Source: Patagioenas fasciata
Taxonomy: Eukaryota; Chordata; Aves; Columbiformes; Columbidae
Assembly: GCF_037038585.1 (NCBI RefSeq)
Contig: NC_092520.1
Span: 3,114,501 to 3,178,500 of the forward strand
Reading direction: 5' to 3'
Length of the DNA: 64,000 nt
Part shown: piece after piece, positions 48,684 to 60,076 of the stretch
How positions within the stretch are numbered: the first letter of the stretch is position 1
Layout: the number at the start of each line of letters is the position of its first letter
Position numbers and translations under genes: made by a program
The notes under the pieces: model-generated
Seen by the model: only the letters and a program-made list of their open reading frames with translations
What the model was told of the DNA's origin: nothing
Databases searched by the model: none

Positions 48684-48791
48684 ATGGGGCTCTGAGCCAC
48701 CTGATCTGGGTGAAGATGTCACTGCTCATGGCAGGGGTTGGACTAGATGAGCTTTGAAGATGCCTTCCAACCCGAACTATTCCATGATTCT
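48684..48791 (+). mobile_element. CR1 LINE 3' end, group A-like, about 110 bp
   Basis: It reads tggggctctgagccacctga, gatgtcactgctcatggcag, then ttggactagatgagctttga and aactattccatgattctag. It is more diverged than most group A copies. Confidence 0.88.
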
Positions 48792-49030
48792 AGTCTAGTT
48801 TATTCCAGTCTATTCTTCTATATGGCTTATATTCAAGGGGATACCAGTTAGTTACTGGCTGGAGAGCCATGTATCAGACTAGGGCTAGATGTCTGGAAGG
48901 CATCTCGAGAATTAGAAGTGTGTCAATTGTTTTGTTTAAAACCACAATTGCAAATGCACTGACATACAGCTGGTGCCACGTATTCAGTGGAAACACTTGT
49001 GCACAGCTCGCCTTGATGCCAGGCCAAACT

Positions 49031-49452
49031 GAATCATAGAATCACAGAATGGTTTGGGTTGGAAGGAACCTTCCCAGCTCATCCAGTGCCACCCCTGCCA
49101 TGAGCAGGGGCATCTTCACCAGCTCAGGTTGCTCAGAGCCCCATCCAGCCTGGCCTGGGATGTCTCCAGGGATGGTTCATCCACCACCTCTCTGGCCAAC
49201 CTGGGCCAGGCTCTCACCACCCTCAGGGACAACAATTTCTCCCTCATGTCCAGCCTGAATCTTCCTCCTTTAGTTTAAAACCATCACCCCTTGTCCTATG
49301 GCAACAAGCCCTGCTCAAAAGTCTGTCCTCATCTTTCTTCTCGACCCCTTTTAAATCCGGAAAGGCCGCACTAAGGTCTTCCCAGAGCTTCTCTTCTCCA
49401 GCAGAACACCCCAACTCTCTCAGCCTGTCCCCCCAGCAGAGCTGTTCCATCC
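49031..49452 (-). mobile_element. CR1 LINE 3' end, group A, about 420 bp
   Basis: The tail complement holds two octamers (gaatcatagaatcacagaat). The element runs to ccccagcagagctgttccat. The reverse strand shows QLCWGDRLRELGCSAGEEKL, the end of ORF2. Confidence 0.94.
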
Positions 49453-50060
49453 CATTGACATGGTCCAAACGTGCAGAGAAAGTACAAAGACACATACAAA
49501 AACAGATGTGACCCCAAATAAAAGGGGTGCCCTTGACTTGTTGTCATGCACCCAGTGCTGGGTGGATTGGTTTGCAACCAGCTAGGTGCAGCTTGCTGGA
49601 GCACCAGGATTAAAATGCACTTAAAATAATCAGGCAACCTCTTGTAAGTCAGGGCACTAAACAATTGAAAAGAATAATTTAATCATTTCTCATATGACGA
49701 AGACCAAAATCCTTTCTATTTTGGAGTAGGGATTACGGTAGTTTAACAAATGCATTAAAGCAGCTGTAGCAAATGTACCTGCAACTGCAAATCTTCACGC
49801 TGCATTTTAATCTCAAATGATTCTCCTTTATACTATGATGGGTCAAAATTGAGTACATTAGGTTAAGTCCAGAAATGGCTTGCAAGCCTCTTAAATTCAG
49901 ATGTAGATGTTGAAAATGCAAAGTGCTTTTGTGGTTTCTACCTTCTAGAAGGAAGTTAATTCTTGTATGGAATCCTGCATTCTGTCCACTCCCTCCCCAG
50001 GTCGTGGCTGGAGTGGGAAAATGCAACTAAATATCTGGAAATATTTTGAGTTTGAGAGTT
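49453..50060. other. Single-copy non-coding DNA
   Basis: No feature that I can support. Confidence 0.45.
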
Positions 50061-50190
50061 GCAGAATCACAGAAAGGTCAGGGTTGAAGGGACCTCTGGA
50101 GATCATTCAGTCCAACCCAACTGCTAACGCAGGGTCACCAGAGCAGATCACACAGGAAGGTGTCCAGGGGGGTTTCAATGTCTCCAGAGA
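50061..50190 (-). mobile_element. CR1 LINE 3' end, group B', about 130 bp
   Basis: It reads gcagaatcacagaaaggtca, gggtcaccagagcagatcac and gtttcaatgtctccagagaa, then stops. Confidence 0.9.
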
Positions 50191-50495
50191 ACTGGTGGAT
50201 GTTTAAGCAAGAATTCATCATAATAAGGTATCTGTTTATTCTTCTTGCTTTTTAAGTATTTTGTGCAATATTGGTCATTCTGGCAACCCTGGAAAAGTAA
50301 AATAAGTGTGTCTCCAGAGAAAGCAAAGTGTGAAAGATACTTTACTGGGGGACTAGGAAATACCTTGGGAACTTGGAGTTTTGTTTTCCTACCCAACTCT
50401 TTCTTTTTGAATGATGTTTTGTAGTGCTGAGAGAATGAAATGATGCACATCCTCCTGGAGAGTACTGTGTACAGGGAATAGGTCAGCTCATCCCA

Positions 50496-50640
50496 AAATC
50501 AGAATCATTTTGGTTGGAAAAGACCTTTAAGATCGAGTCCAACCATTAACCCAACGTTGCCAAGTCCACCACTAACCCATGTCCCTAAGAACCTCATCTA
50601 TGTGTGTTTTAAAGCCCTTCAGGGATGATGACTCAACTCT
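50496..50640 (-). mobile_element. CR1 LINE 3' end, group F, about 145 bp
   Basis: It reads aatcagaatcattttggttg, agatcgagtccaaccattaa, ccaagtccaccactaaccca and tcagggatgatgactcaact. It is an old copy related to 28060-28199. Confidence 0.85.
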
Positions 50641-52161
50641 TTACCTGGGTGGCCAAAGACAAAAGATGAGCAGGAAGGAATTAGTAAATGGAGGTAAAAA
50701 ATAAATACATGGACATACTTTGGGGAAAAGATCATTGAACAAACACTGGCAAATTTTTGGCCTGTTGGCTTCCTTGTGGGATTGTGATGAAATGCTTTTT
50801 GCGTGTCTTCCGAATTGGTGAGAAAGAGGCTTTGAGCTGAGTAATTCATGTATCAACATCTTGAGCTTTGTTTAAACATTTTGTCTATGATCATAGCACT
50901 GGCTTGAAGTAGGATTATGGTTTGTTTTTCTTGGCTTCCTGAAATTTTGCTTAAGGAGGACTTTAGGTCTCTTATTAAGCCATATTTACTACATAAGGAC
51001 ACTAACACTGATGATGAAAGCTTGTGAAATAATTCATGTTCTATTTATGTGTTTGGCTACCACTTTATATTTGTTATAGCTTTCTACAGTAGGTTTGCTT
51101 TCATATAATTTGGTGGGAGAAGGGTTATATACATATGAATCTAATTATTTCAACTAGTAAGGAAGGAGTCCTTCCTCTCTAACTGCGTTCTCTGTCATTC
51201 CTGTCTGCGAAATTGCAGCTATTTATCCTTCTTGGGGTCCTGTTGCAGTCAAATTCCAGATGTCAGTGTTTACTGTGTTTTAAAAATGATTTTAATTTTC
51301 TCAGAGGTCTGGAGAGGGTGGCGGGATTGATTTGCTGTCTGTGAATAGAGACTTTCCTTTTGCAGGCTCTGAGCTCGCGAGACAACTTCAGGGTCACCGT
51401 GTATGTTTTTTGTAGGCTTTGGGAATATTGAAAACCAAATTATCCAGATCAGTTTCTTCCTGAAAACGTTAGAGACGTTGAGGCAGCTTCTGGGGAAAAT
51501 ACAGTAGGTTGAGTTATCTTGATGCAACTGCTTGTACCTACCAAATGTACCTGTTGCTGTCATCTCAAAGCCAAACAGTGCAGGCATCCAGGGATGGGCT
51601 TGACGCAAAAAGCCATTATTTTTAATGGTTTACAGGGCTTATGAGCAGTAACTGTGCCTTTTAGAAGCAAAAAGATGTCAGAGTTTTGGATTCCTGAAAA
51701 ATTCAAGATTTAACCTTTTTTTCCCCTCTTTGTTTCTGAACTGCAGGTAGACGCACAAATAAAACATATATGCAGCAGAGATCTGCTTGTTTGCTGTATG
51801 AAGTCATTGATAGTTACAGTTTGTCTGCAACAGCTTTCCTGGCATTGTTTTTGGGGGAAAATGGGCCATATTTCTATGAATCAGTTGTGCTGTTTTATCC
51901 TTGCTCCCTTAATCTCGTGTGGTTCTTCCTTTTTATTTGGTCCCAGAGCTGGGCTTGCTCTGCTTACTGCACTCATCAAAGAAACTGCAATTTCTCTGGC
52001 TAGATACGAATCTTTGCAGTATGTGGTCCTTCCCATTTGTGGATGAGGAGGAGAAACAAAATGCAAAGGGGTCAGGTTGGATTTTGGGAGGTTTGCTTGA
52101 CATTCTTGCTGCAGGCACCACCTTTTTCTTGGCTGTTGAGCAGCATTTTTTTCTCTGCATC
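50641..52161. other. Single-copy non-coding DNA
   Basis: AT-rich, with short overlapping frames on both strands. Nothing recognised. Confidence 0.45.
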
Positions 52162-52692
52162 TGAATCACAGAACCCAGAATGTGAGGGGTTGGAAGGGAC
52201 CTGGAAAGCTCATCCAGTGCAATCCCCCCATGGAGCAGGAACACCCAGCTGAGGTTCCACAGGAAGGTGTCCAGGCGGGTTTGAATGTCTGCAGAGAAGG
52301 AGACTCCACAACCTCCCTGGGCAGCCTGGGCCAGGCTCTGACACCCTCACCATGAAGAAGTTTCTTCTCAAATTTAAGTGAAACCTCCTGTGTTCCAGTT
52401 GGAATCCATTGCCCCTTGTCCTATCATTGGTTGTCACTGAGAAGAGCCTGGCTCCATCCTCCTGACACTCACCCTTTATGTATCTGTAAACATGAATGAG
52501 TCCCCCCTCAGTCTCCTCTTCTCCAGCTCCAGAGCCCCAGCTCCCTCAGCCTTTCCTCACACGGGAGATGCTCCACTCCCTTCAGCATCTTGGTGGCTGT
52601 GCTGGACTCTCTCCAGCAGTTCCCTGTCCTTCTGGAACTGAGGGGCCACAACTGGACACAATATTCCAGGGGTGGTCTCCCCAGGGCAGAGT
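52162..52692 (-). mobile_element. CR1 LINE, group B, about 530 bp
   Basis: It runs from tgaatcacagaacccagaat to gtctccccagggcagagtg. It is close to the copy at 22392-22950. A group A copy in the opposite orientation starts 57 bp further on (head-to-head). Confidence 0.93.
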
Positions 52693-52748
52693 GTGATCTC
52701 TTCTCACCCATGAAGCAGGGAAAGAAAGGATAAGATCTTCTGTGGAAA

Positions 52749-52968
52749 GTGCCAGACACGAGAAAGATATTGTTGCCCTGAGGGTGGTGAGAGCCTGGCC
52801 CAGGTTGTCCAGAGAGGTGGTGGATGAACCATCCCTGGAGACATCCCAGGCCAGGCTGGACGGGGCTCTGAGCAACCTGAGCTGGTGAAGATGTCCCTGC
52901 TCATGGCAGGGGTGGCACTGGATGAGCTTGGAAGGTCCCCTTGACCCAAAACATTCTATGTTTCTAAG
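52749..52968 (+). mobile_element. CR1 LINE 3' end, group A, about 220 bp
   Basis: It starts gtgccagacacgagaaagat and ends aaaacattctatgtttctaa. Confidence 0.93.
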
Positions 52969-55166
52969 GTGTTGCTCCAGGCCACTCTGCCTTGCTGGTT
53001 GAGATCACAGTTCAATGTTTTACTGACAAGCTGGTTTTCCCTTTCCTCGCTCACTGTACAAAGATGTTCAATACAGTTGTTTTCAAGATGTTTTATTACT
53101 TCTTGGCTGGTATTTGAACCTTGATACAGATCTATTGATTCCTTCTGCTTCTCTGTGATTTTCCCTCTGGAGCATCTGATGACATTTCATCCTTGGCAAA
53201 GGTTGAATTATTTTCTTTGAATGTATTACGCTAAAAGCTGTGGTTGAAGACTACAAAACTGGGCTAGAACAGGTAAAGCAGGTGGTGGGAAATTAGATAA
53301 ACAGAGTTTTTGGGGGCCTTTTAGAATTACTGGGCTGATGGAAGTTGGAGAGCTGAAGGTTATGGACTAAGCAAGGAGTAAATCTGCTTCCAGGGTCTAC
53401 CATGTGTTCAAATGATACTGTGTGTCCTCAGAAGCCAAATAAAACGGTGTGTCCACCTCAAAGAACAACTTTTGGGGAGAATTTCTAGATTCAGGGGTGT
53501 TCCTCTGACTGTTCCAGTTGCTTTTTATTACTGTTGTACTTTTTTATTTTCTGTTGTGAGCAATTTCAAGGCTCCAAAGCAACTTTGCTTGTGCATTTGT
53601 CTTGTTCTGGTCAGCAAACTAGGATCTTAATGAAAAGCCTTCAAACATGTATCTTCAAGCCTGTGGTTTTCACGTCTGTCTGTCCGTGGCAGCTGTGGCT
53701 GGACAGACCTCAGCTGAGGAAGCTCCAAATTCTTGCAGTGTGCTACAACTAGTCGAATAATCCCAACATTTGGGTAACATGAACCACAGTCAGGACTGTG
53801 GGAAGCTGTAGACACTATGTTGGGTTCATGAGAGATGTGGAAAGGGAAATGGAAACTCTGTCCTGCATGAAGACCTGAAAGTCTTGGCAGATGCTGGTCC
53901 AACCCTGGGGAAGAAGAGGATGAAAACTGTAATACCTTTGCCCTCCTTGCTTGCCTTTCCATCCCATATAACCTTTCTGACTTGTTAGATATTTGAGGTA
54001 CTTTCTCTAATGACAAAAAAGTCTATGCAACTTCCATTCTTGCTGGTTGAGACAGGTTTACTCCTGTTGACCGGTTTATTCCTTTAAAGAGCCCAATAAA
54101 ACCAACCATCCATCAGCCAAGTGGGTTGGAGGAGATATATTCCTTGGATCTCAATCTGAGCTGTCATTGCTTCCTATTTATCATCATGCAGAGTGCATCT
54201 TCTGCCTCCTGCTTCTAAATATCCACCCACATATATAAGTAAATGTTCTGGTTTGTCGGGTATTTTCTTAGCTAGTCAGTACAGAAAGATGCTTTGGTTG
54301 AAAAGATGATATTGGAGAGAGGTTCCTGTGCTCCAGATTTTTTTTATTGGAAAAGTAAAGTGAATCCTAAATGTAATCAAGAATAAAAGGGGGGGGTGCC
54401 ATGTATCACTATTTATGGCATTATGGTAATTTTGCCTCCAATGCAGATTTTTAATTTGTACGCTGCCAGAAGAGTAGTTAGCTTTAATTTATAACCCAAT
54501 AAACCTGTAGATCCTTGCTTAAGCCAGGCAGGCATGTTATATCAGGCCAGATCTAATAATTTAGAAGCAGTTTAGTAAGCTCAATAACATCTATGGTACA
54601 ATTGTTTTTATGGGCTGGTTTATCCCACTTGGCACTGCCTTGTTTTGTTTCTAGTGCACTGCTGTGTTCTGAATTTATTGCCGCAGCACAAGAATAGCCT
54701 AATTTCTCTTGATGGAGGGAAATGAGCCCATCCATGTGGTGGTTTGGCTTGTTTTTCCAATATTTCTGTGCTGAAGAGGACTCTTAGGTTTAGGTGTGAG
54801 AATGATGGTGATGAAAGGGATGCTTGTGTACTCTTAAGACTGGGCTTATTTTTGCTCTGATGTGTAGCTTTTGTAGATCCATTTGTGGGCTGACAGAGCA
54901 GAACTTCACTTCTTTGGCTCTTGAATGCTTTCTGGGAAGCTGTTTGGTTGAAGAAGCTCTAAGGGATTTTTTTGTTAAAGTGAGAGAAAAGTAGGACAGG
55001 AGTCCTTGTGCTCCACGGGGAGCATGGCCAAAGCTTCTAGTCAACCAGACCACATAGGTCTAATATCAGCTGAGAGCCTGGAGATACTCAAGATGCTTAT
55101 TAATCATCATCCAGTGCAGTGAAGACGTGTGGGAAACTACAATGGGTCCATGGATTCCCTGACAGA
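52969..55166. other. Single-copy non-coding DNA
   Basis: A G run lies near 54386-54394. The 129-codon reverse frame at 53627-54016 has no domain. No repeat recognised. Confidence 0.4.
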
Positions 55167-55449
55167 AGGTATGGGAACAGAGATCAACCTTGAAGATATT
55201 GAGGTTTACCCATGAGAAAGATGGGAGTTAGGAGTATCTGGAGATATTAAGGTGTATCCGTGAGAAAGGAGTAGAAGAGTAACATTGACGATAGCAAAAT
55301 TAGCCAATGAGATGTTACTACTGCAACTTGTAACCAACAGTAAAAAGACATGAGTTGGTAAAACTGTATAAAAATGCACTTGTGGCAATAAATGGCATCT
55401 GCTGGAATCTCAGAAGTACTTTGTCTATGTCGCTTATCAGTCCCAAACA
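55167..55449 (+). mobile_element. Candidate solo LTR with alpharetrovirus-like promoter layout
   Basis: Order and spacing are CCAAT (55304-55308), TATAAAAA (55367-55374) and AATAAA (55387-55392), followed by tggcatctgctgg. The polyadenylation signal sits about 20 bp after the TATA box, just before the expected cap site, as in ALV-type LTRs. Upstream, two copies of a roughly 31-bp sequence start 48 bp apart (55191 and 55239), like a U3 repeat. The segment is flanked by tgacaga at 55160-55166 and 55450-55456. It ends in CA but does not start with TG, so the left boundary is uncertain. No internal viral genes are present. Confidence 0.45.
55191..55269. repeat. Imperfect tandem duplication, 48-bp period
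   Basis: tgaagatattgaggtttacc at 55191 and tggagatattaaggtgtatc at 55239 are each followed by a tgagaaag sequence. It lies within the putative U3 of the LTR candidate. Confidence 0.7.
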
Positions 55450-55456
55450 TGACAGA

Positions 55457-58400
55457 GATGTTTGCATTATCTTTGAGGAATAAAGCCCTTGAATGGTCTG
55501 AAAGCAGAGAAGGATGAGGCGAGTTTGGCTGAGCCTTGGTGAACAAAGGCACAAACCTCGCTCATGTCCCGTTGCTTTCAAAGTTCTTTGGGGATGTTCA
55601 GCCCTTGCAACCAAGTTTTGTGCAGAGTATTTGCGTGAGTCCTGTAGACCACAAACCCATATCTGGTGCAGGAAGAGTTGTTTTTTAGAGGCTGCTTTGC
55701 CCTAAATTGAAGATCTGGCTCTCCTTCTTTAACAAGTGTTTATTGACTCTAACCTAGGAAACCTCCCAAGCGATGGTTATTTGAGGTATTATATATACAT
55801 AGTCATGTCTATTGAAAGGACAAAGCTAAAATTTTTGGAAGAAAGATGGGCTAATCACATCAAACCCTTCCCAGTCCATCTAAGGGACAGTCCATCTCAG
55901 TTGTAAAATTCCACATTTAACTGTGTACCTTGACCTCCCTGCATACAATGGTGGAGTAGTGGGATGCTCAACTCTGCTCCGTGAATGCAAACAACAGATT
56001 AAAGAAGAAATCCCCTTATTTTTTGCTGTATCAAGCCCTGCGACAAAGCAGAGGAGATGCGATTTCATTCAGTACTGACTTGTATACCAAATTTGTCACC
56101 CAAGCATATGCATAAAGCATTTTTTGTGTACAACAGAACTTAGTTTCAATAAGGTGAAGTAGGTGTCTTTTAATGCCTACCAGCAGAAAACTCAGAGTTC
56201 AACCTTCTTCTCCAAGCTGTTGTGTGGTTCTGATGTGTATATATTACACTCTTTCTCGCATGACCCCAGGCAGCCACCCCATCCATCCTGTGGTTTCCTA
56301 CACACACATCTGCTGCGTGAAACAGCGATCGCTGGGGAGCACTGCGTGCTAATAACTCAGTTTTGCAGACAGCATTAAGTGTATCAAGAAGAAAAAGATT
56401 TGGCCACAAGAATAAATCTACCAGTTCCTCTGAAGTCCAAATTGTTCGCTGGGGACTTTCTAATGCAAGGAGAGAGCTTAAGTCTAATGAGCACAGCATG
56501 AACTTCTGGACGGGAGTTGGGAGACCACCACGAGCGAGGAGAAAGCACCAGCATACCATCTTTCCAGCTGTGAAAAAACTGCTCAATAAATACTGTCTAT
56601 GAACAGTCAATTAATAGTGAGCAGAACTGAGTGTGAAATCGGTCTGGGCTGGTTCTGTTCTTAAAACTGAATTAACCCATGGGCTTTGGCTGAGAGTTAA
56701 GTGAATTTGGCTGATAATTTCCCATTCGTGCATCCTCTGCCTTTGGGTATTTGCAAGCAGAGACTTTTTCCACTCCCTTGTTGCATTTTTCAGGCATGGA
56801 TGTATCAAGCCAAAGGGAGGTGTTGTACTCCAAGACGTACCCAAGCTCAATATGAATCATGTAAGGCACCAGCAAGCTCAATCTGCTTGTTTAAATGGTC
56901 CAGCATCTGCTATATTGAACACTTGGCTAAACTGGATGTTTTAGCACCCATCTCTGGCTACAATTCTCTTGCTGGAAATACCAACATCTGTATAAAGTTC
57001 CCCCTGTGGCTTCCTAATTTGAGGTTTGGGGGTCATGTTCCACCTTTTTCCTGTCTCTCACCTCCCTCAAGCTCAACTGTAAATCAGGCTGGGCTGTGGT
57101 CACAGCCAACTTCTAGCCTGCCGGCATGTGATTTATTTACACATATTTTTTTGTCTGGCATAGTGCAATCATTGCATTAGCAGGACTTTCTTTTGGCGGG
57201 GGGGAGGGTATCGGGCTGGAGAAATCAGTTCTGACGTTGTTTCCTTAATGGATTAACAATCGTCATAAAAGCTTTGCTCATCAAAGATTCATACCTTTTT
57301 GCTGGTGGAAAAAATAGTTCTAATGCCAGGCAGGAACTGGCTCCATCTTTTCATCCTTTCAATCCTTTATGTTACTCCCAGGGTTACTGGCAACAGCCAG
57401 CAAATGCTTTGGGAAATGCCCCCTGTGATATGAGACAGATAATTGAAAATTCAGCTGTCTTTCAAGCACGGGTTGATGGTGCTACCTGTTGTTGAACTTC
57501 CAGTGTCTAATGGAGACCATTTGGAGCTGGAATGTCCAGGGACATGATGGAAGAGCCTTTGTTTGAATAATTCAGGCAGAGTCTGAACGAAGACCTATGG
57601 GGAATAATCCTGTATTACTGGAAATCACAGTCCACATTCATATGACAGCTGTGCCCATCAAGGAGATGGGGCTTGGGGCCACCTCGTTTCAGTGGCCAAA
57701 GCTCACGGTTCAATCTATCTTTGTCATGAGTTTCCTGATAAAACAAAGCCAGTTTAGTATTAAATGAGACAAGAAAATTTAAAAGATCACATCCCTTAGG
57801 GAGTCAGGAGCTACTGCTTGCACTTGGCTTTAGAGCTATTGCTTTTCCTTTGGTGTTTTTTTTGCCTTTTCTCATAGCTGCAGCATGTTTGGTACTGGAG
57901 TAAGTCCAAGCCGAGCCTCCTCTTGGGCTTGGAGACTTAAACAGCAGATGCACCTCCTACCTCTGAGCTTCCTTGCCTGTTTTTGGATGGGAAGGAACAA
58001 AGAGTCCTCATGCATCTCCGCAAAATACCCGTGATGTTCCCTTAGCAGATTTGAAGCGTTAATAACCTGACTGCGGAAGAGTGATTTTTATTACGGCTAT
58101 AAAAAAAATCGGAAATATGCCTTCGCGCCTCCTATATTTAGAAGCGCCATCAGTCCCGCTGAAATGGGAGCCAAGGTGCCGTAGATAATTTGGATATTTC
58201 CTGTGACAAAGAAACACGGATTGTTTGGACGGGTGTCCTGCGGGCAGACCGTTGAGAGCCCCATGTTTGGCTGTGGACTTTGTAAATCAGGCTTTACTTT
58301 TCCATTGCCCTGCACTTTGTGTAGGCAGCATTGACTATATTGTCACTATGAAAGATAAGCAGGTATCGTATACCTAAGATGACTTGTTATAATTATTTAT

Positions 58401-59289
58401 AATTATGAACCGTGACTGCTGTAGCTATTAATTGAAATATTAAGCATCCTTTCCTCACCAGCTGTTTCTTACTGGAAAAACACGGCTGCTCGAAAAAGTC
58501 CAGCTAATAAGTAAAACAAGAACTATGACCTGTTGCAAACCATTAATCCCCCACAACGTCTATGTAGGGATTTTGATGTCAAAGCCCACAGAGATGATGG
58601 ATTCCTTTTCAGTGACTGTGCAGATAACTTTACTACTGTGGGTTCTGTTGCACAAGCAATTATACCTTTGTAGGGAGGGGAGATAAAGGGTTTGTAAAGC
58701 ATTTTTGGGGTGAGGTAAAAATTAAATTAACGTAAAATCCAATTACTTTTTTGCTCTTTACGATGCACTTATCTCCCTTGGTTATTCCTTCAAGTCCAAG
58801 ATACTTGTCATGGTCTGAACAGGGTAGGAGGAGAACTTGCTTCTAATAGCAATGTGGTCAACAGCCCTTGGAGCATCTTGACTTTCTGCCAAGGTTCCCT
58901 TCCATCGTGTAACAAGAAATAGATTGAAGAGCTGCTTTTAAACTTCTAAAGTGAATAAAAATGCCTGTGGCAACCTGCGTGCCCAAGCTGGCAGCTCGAC
59001 CTCTCTCCAAGGATCTTTCAGTTGAGGGAAGCACACTGAAGGGTGTCCCTGTATTGAGCTGTTAATGCCTGGATGGGTTTCACCTCCCTGCTTCTGTCCT
59101 GCCACTTCCACTGAAGTTTTTATTAGGCACAAAATACCTAACAAGGGCATCTTTTGATTGTTTTAATGCCTACATAGGAAGAGCTGCCAGATGCAAAGGC
59201 TTGAGTGTGATCACTGGAAACTCTACATATTGAATCCTACTACCTTGCCCTGGTAGTTCAGCTTCTACGCTTGTATGTAGAGGATGTTA
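55457..59289. other. Longest stretch without CR1
   Basis: It holds the longest forward frame that is not CR1 (56701-57180, 159 codons), rich in C, P and S and without a recognisable domain or splice context. Overlapping frames at 56170-56610 lie on both strands. Blocks around 58080-58520 look like possible conserved non-coding DNA. No gene is supported. Confidence 0.35.
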
Positions 59290-59707
59290 TTGAACAGCTC
59301 TACTGGGACAACAGGCTGAGAGGGTTGGGGTGTTCAACTTGGGGAAGAGAAGGCTCTGGGGAGACATTATTGTGGCCTTTCTGGACTTAAAAGGGACCCA
59401 TAAGAAAGATGGGGACAGACTTTTGAGTAGGATCTGTTGTGATAGGACAAGGGGTGATGGTTTTAAGCTGAAGGAGTGGAGATTCAGGCCAGACATGAGG
59501 AAGAAACTGTTGCCCCTGAGGGTGGTGAGAACCTGTCCCAGGTTGGGCAGAGAGGTGGTGGATGAACCATCCCTGGAGACATCCCAGGCCAGGCTGGACG
59601 GGGCTCTGAGCAACCTGAGCTGGTGAAGATGTCCCTGCTCATGGCAGGGGTGGCACTGGGGGAGCTGGGAAGGTCCCTTCCAACTCAAACCATTCTGTGA
59701 TTCTATG
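59290..59707 (+). mobile_element. CR1 LINE 3' end, group A, about 420 bp
   Basis: It starts ttgaacagctctactgggac and ends ccattctgtgattctatggg. It is the full group A 3' UTR with the end of ORF2. Confidence 0.94.
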
Positions 59708-59789
59708 GGTTGGATTCTTGTCCTGCACCTCTGATTCACAGCAAGGGGCTAAAATGTTGAGAAAGCACCTTTTCAGGCCTTCATGGATC

Positions 59790-60076
59790 ATGGGACCAGA
59801 CTCCTTTCAGTGGTGCCCAGTGACAGGATGAGGGCCAATGGGCACTGGCTGAAGCACAGGAAATTCTGTGTGAATATGAGGAGAAACTTCTGACTTTGAG
59901 GTGCCAGAGCCTGGCCCAGGCTGCCCAGGGCAGGTGTGGAGTCTCCTTCTCTGCAGACATTCAAACCCACCTGGACACCTTCCTGTGTGATCTGCTCTGG
60001 TGACCCTGCGTGAGCAGGTGGGTTGGACTGGATGATCTCCAGAGGTCCCTTCAACCCCAACCATCCTGTGATTCCC
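59790..60076 (+). mobile_element. CR1 LINE 3' end, group B', about 285 bp
   Basis: It starts around tgggaccagactcctttcag, with gtgcccagtgacaggatgag and gtctgcagacat-type sequence, then gtgatctgctctggtgaccc. It ends accatcctgtgattcc. It lies 83 bp after a group A copy in the same orientation. Confidence 0.92.

Noticed and set aside
56170..56610. Frames on both strands (146 and 79 codons) ending near an AATAAA
   Set aside because: Neither shows a domain; the AATAAA at about 56585 lacks the TATA/CCAAT layout and flanking repeats seen in the 55-kb LTR candidate.
56701..57180. 159-codon forward frame outside CR1
   Set aside because: No recognisable domain, C/P/S-rich composition, no splice or start context, and overlapping frames on the other strand; most likely chance.
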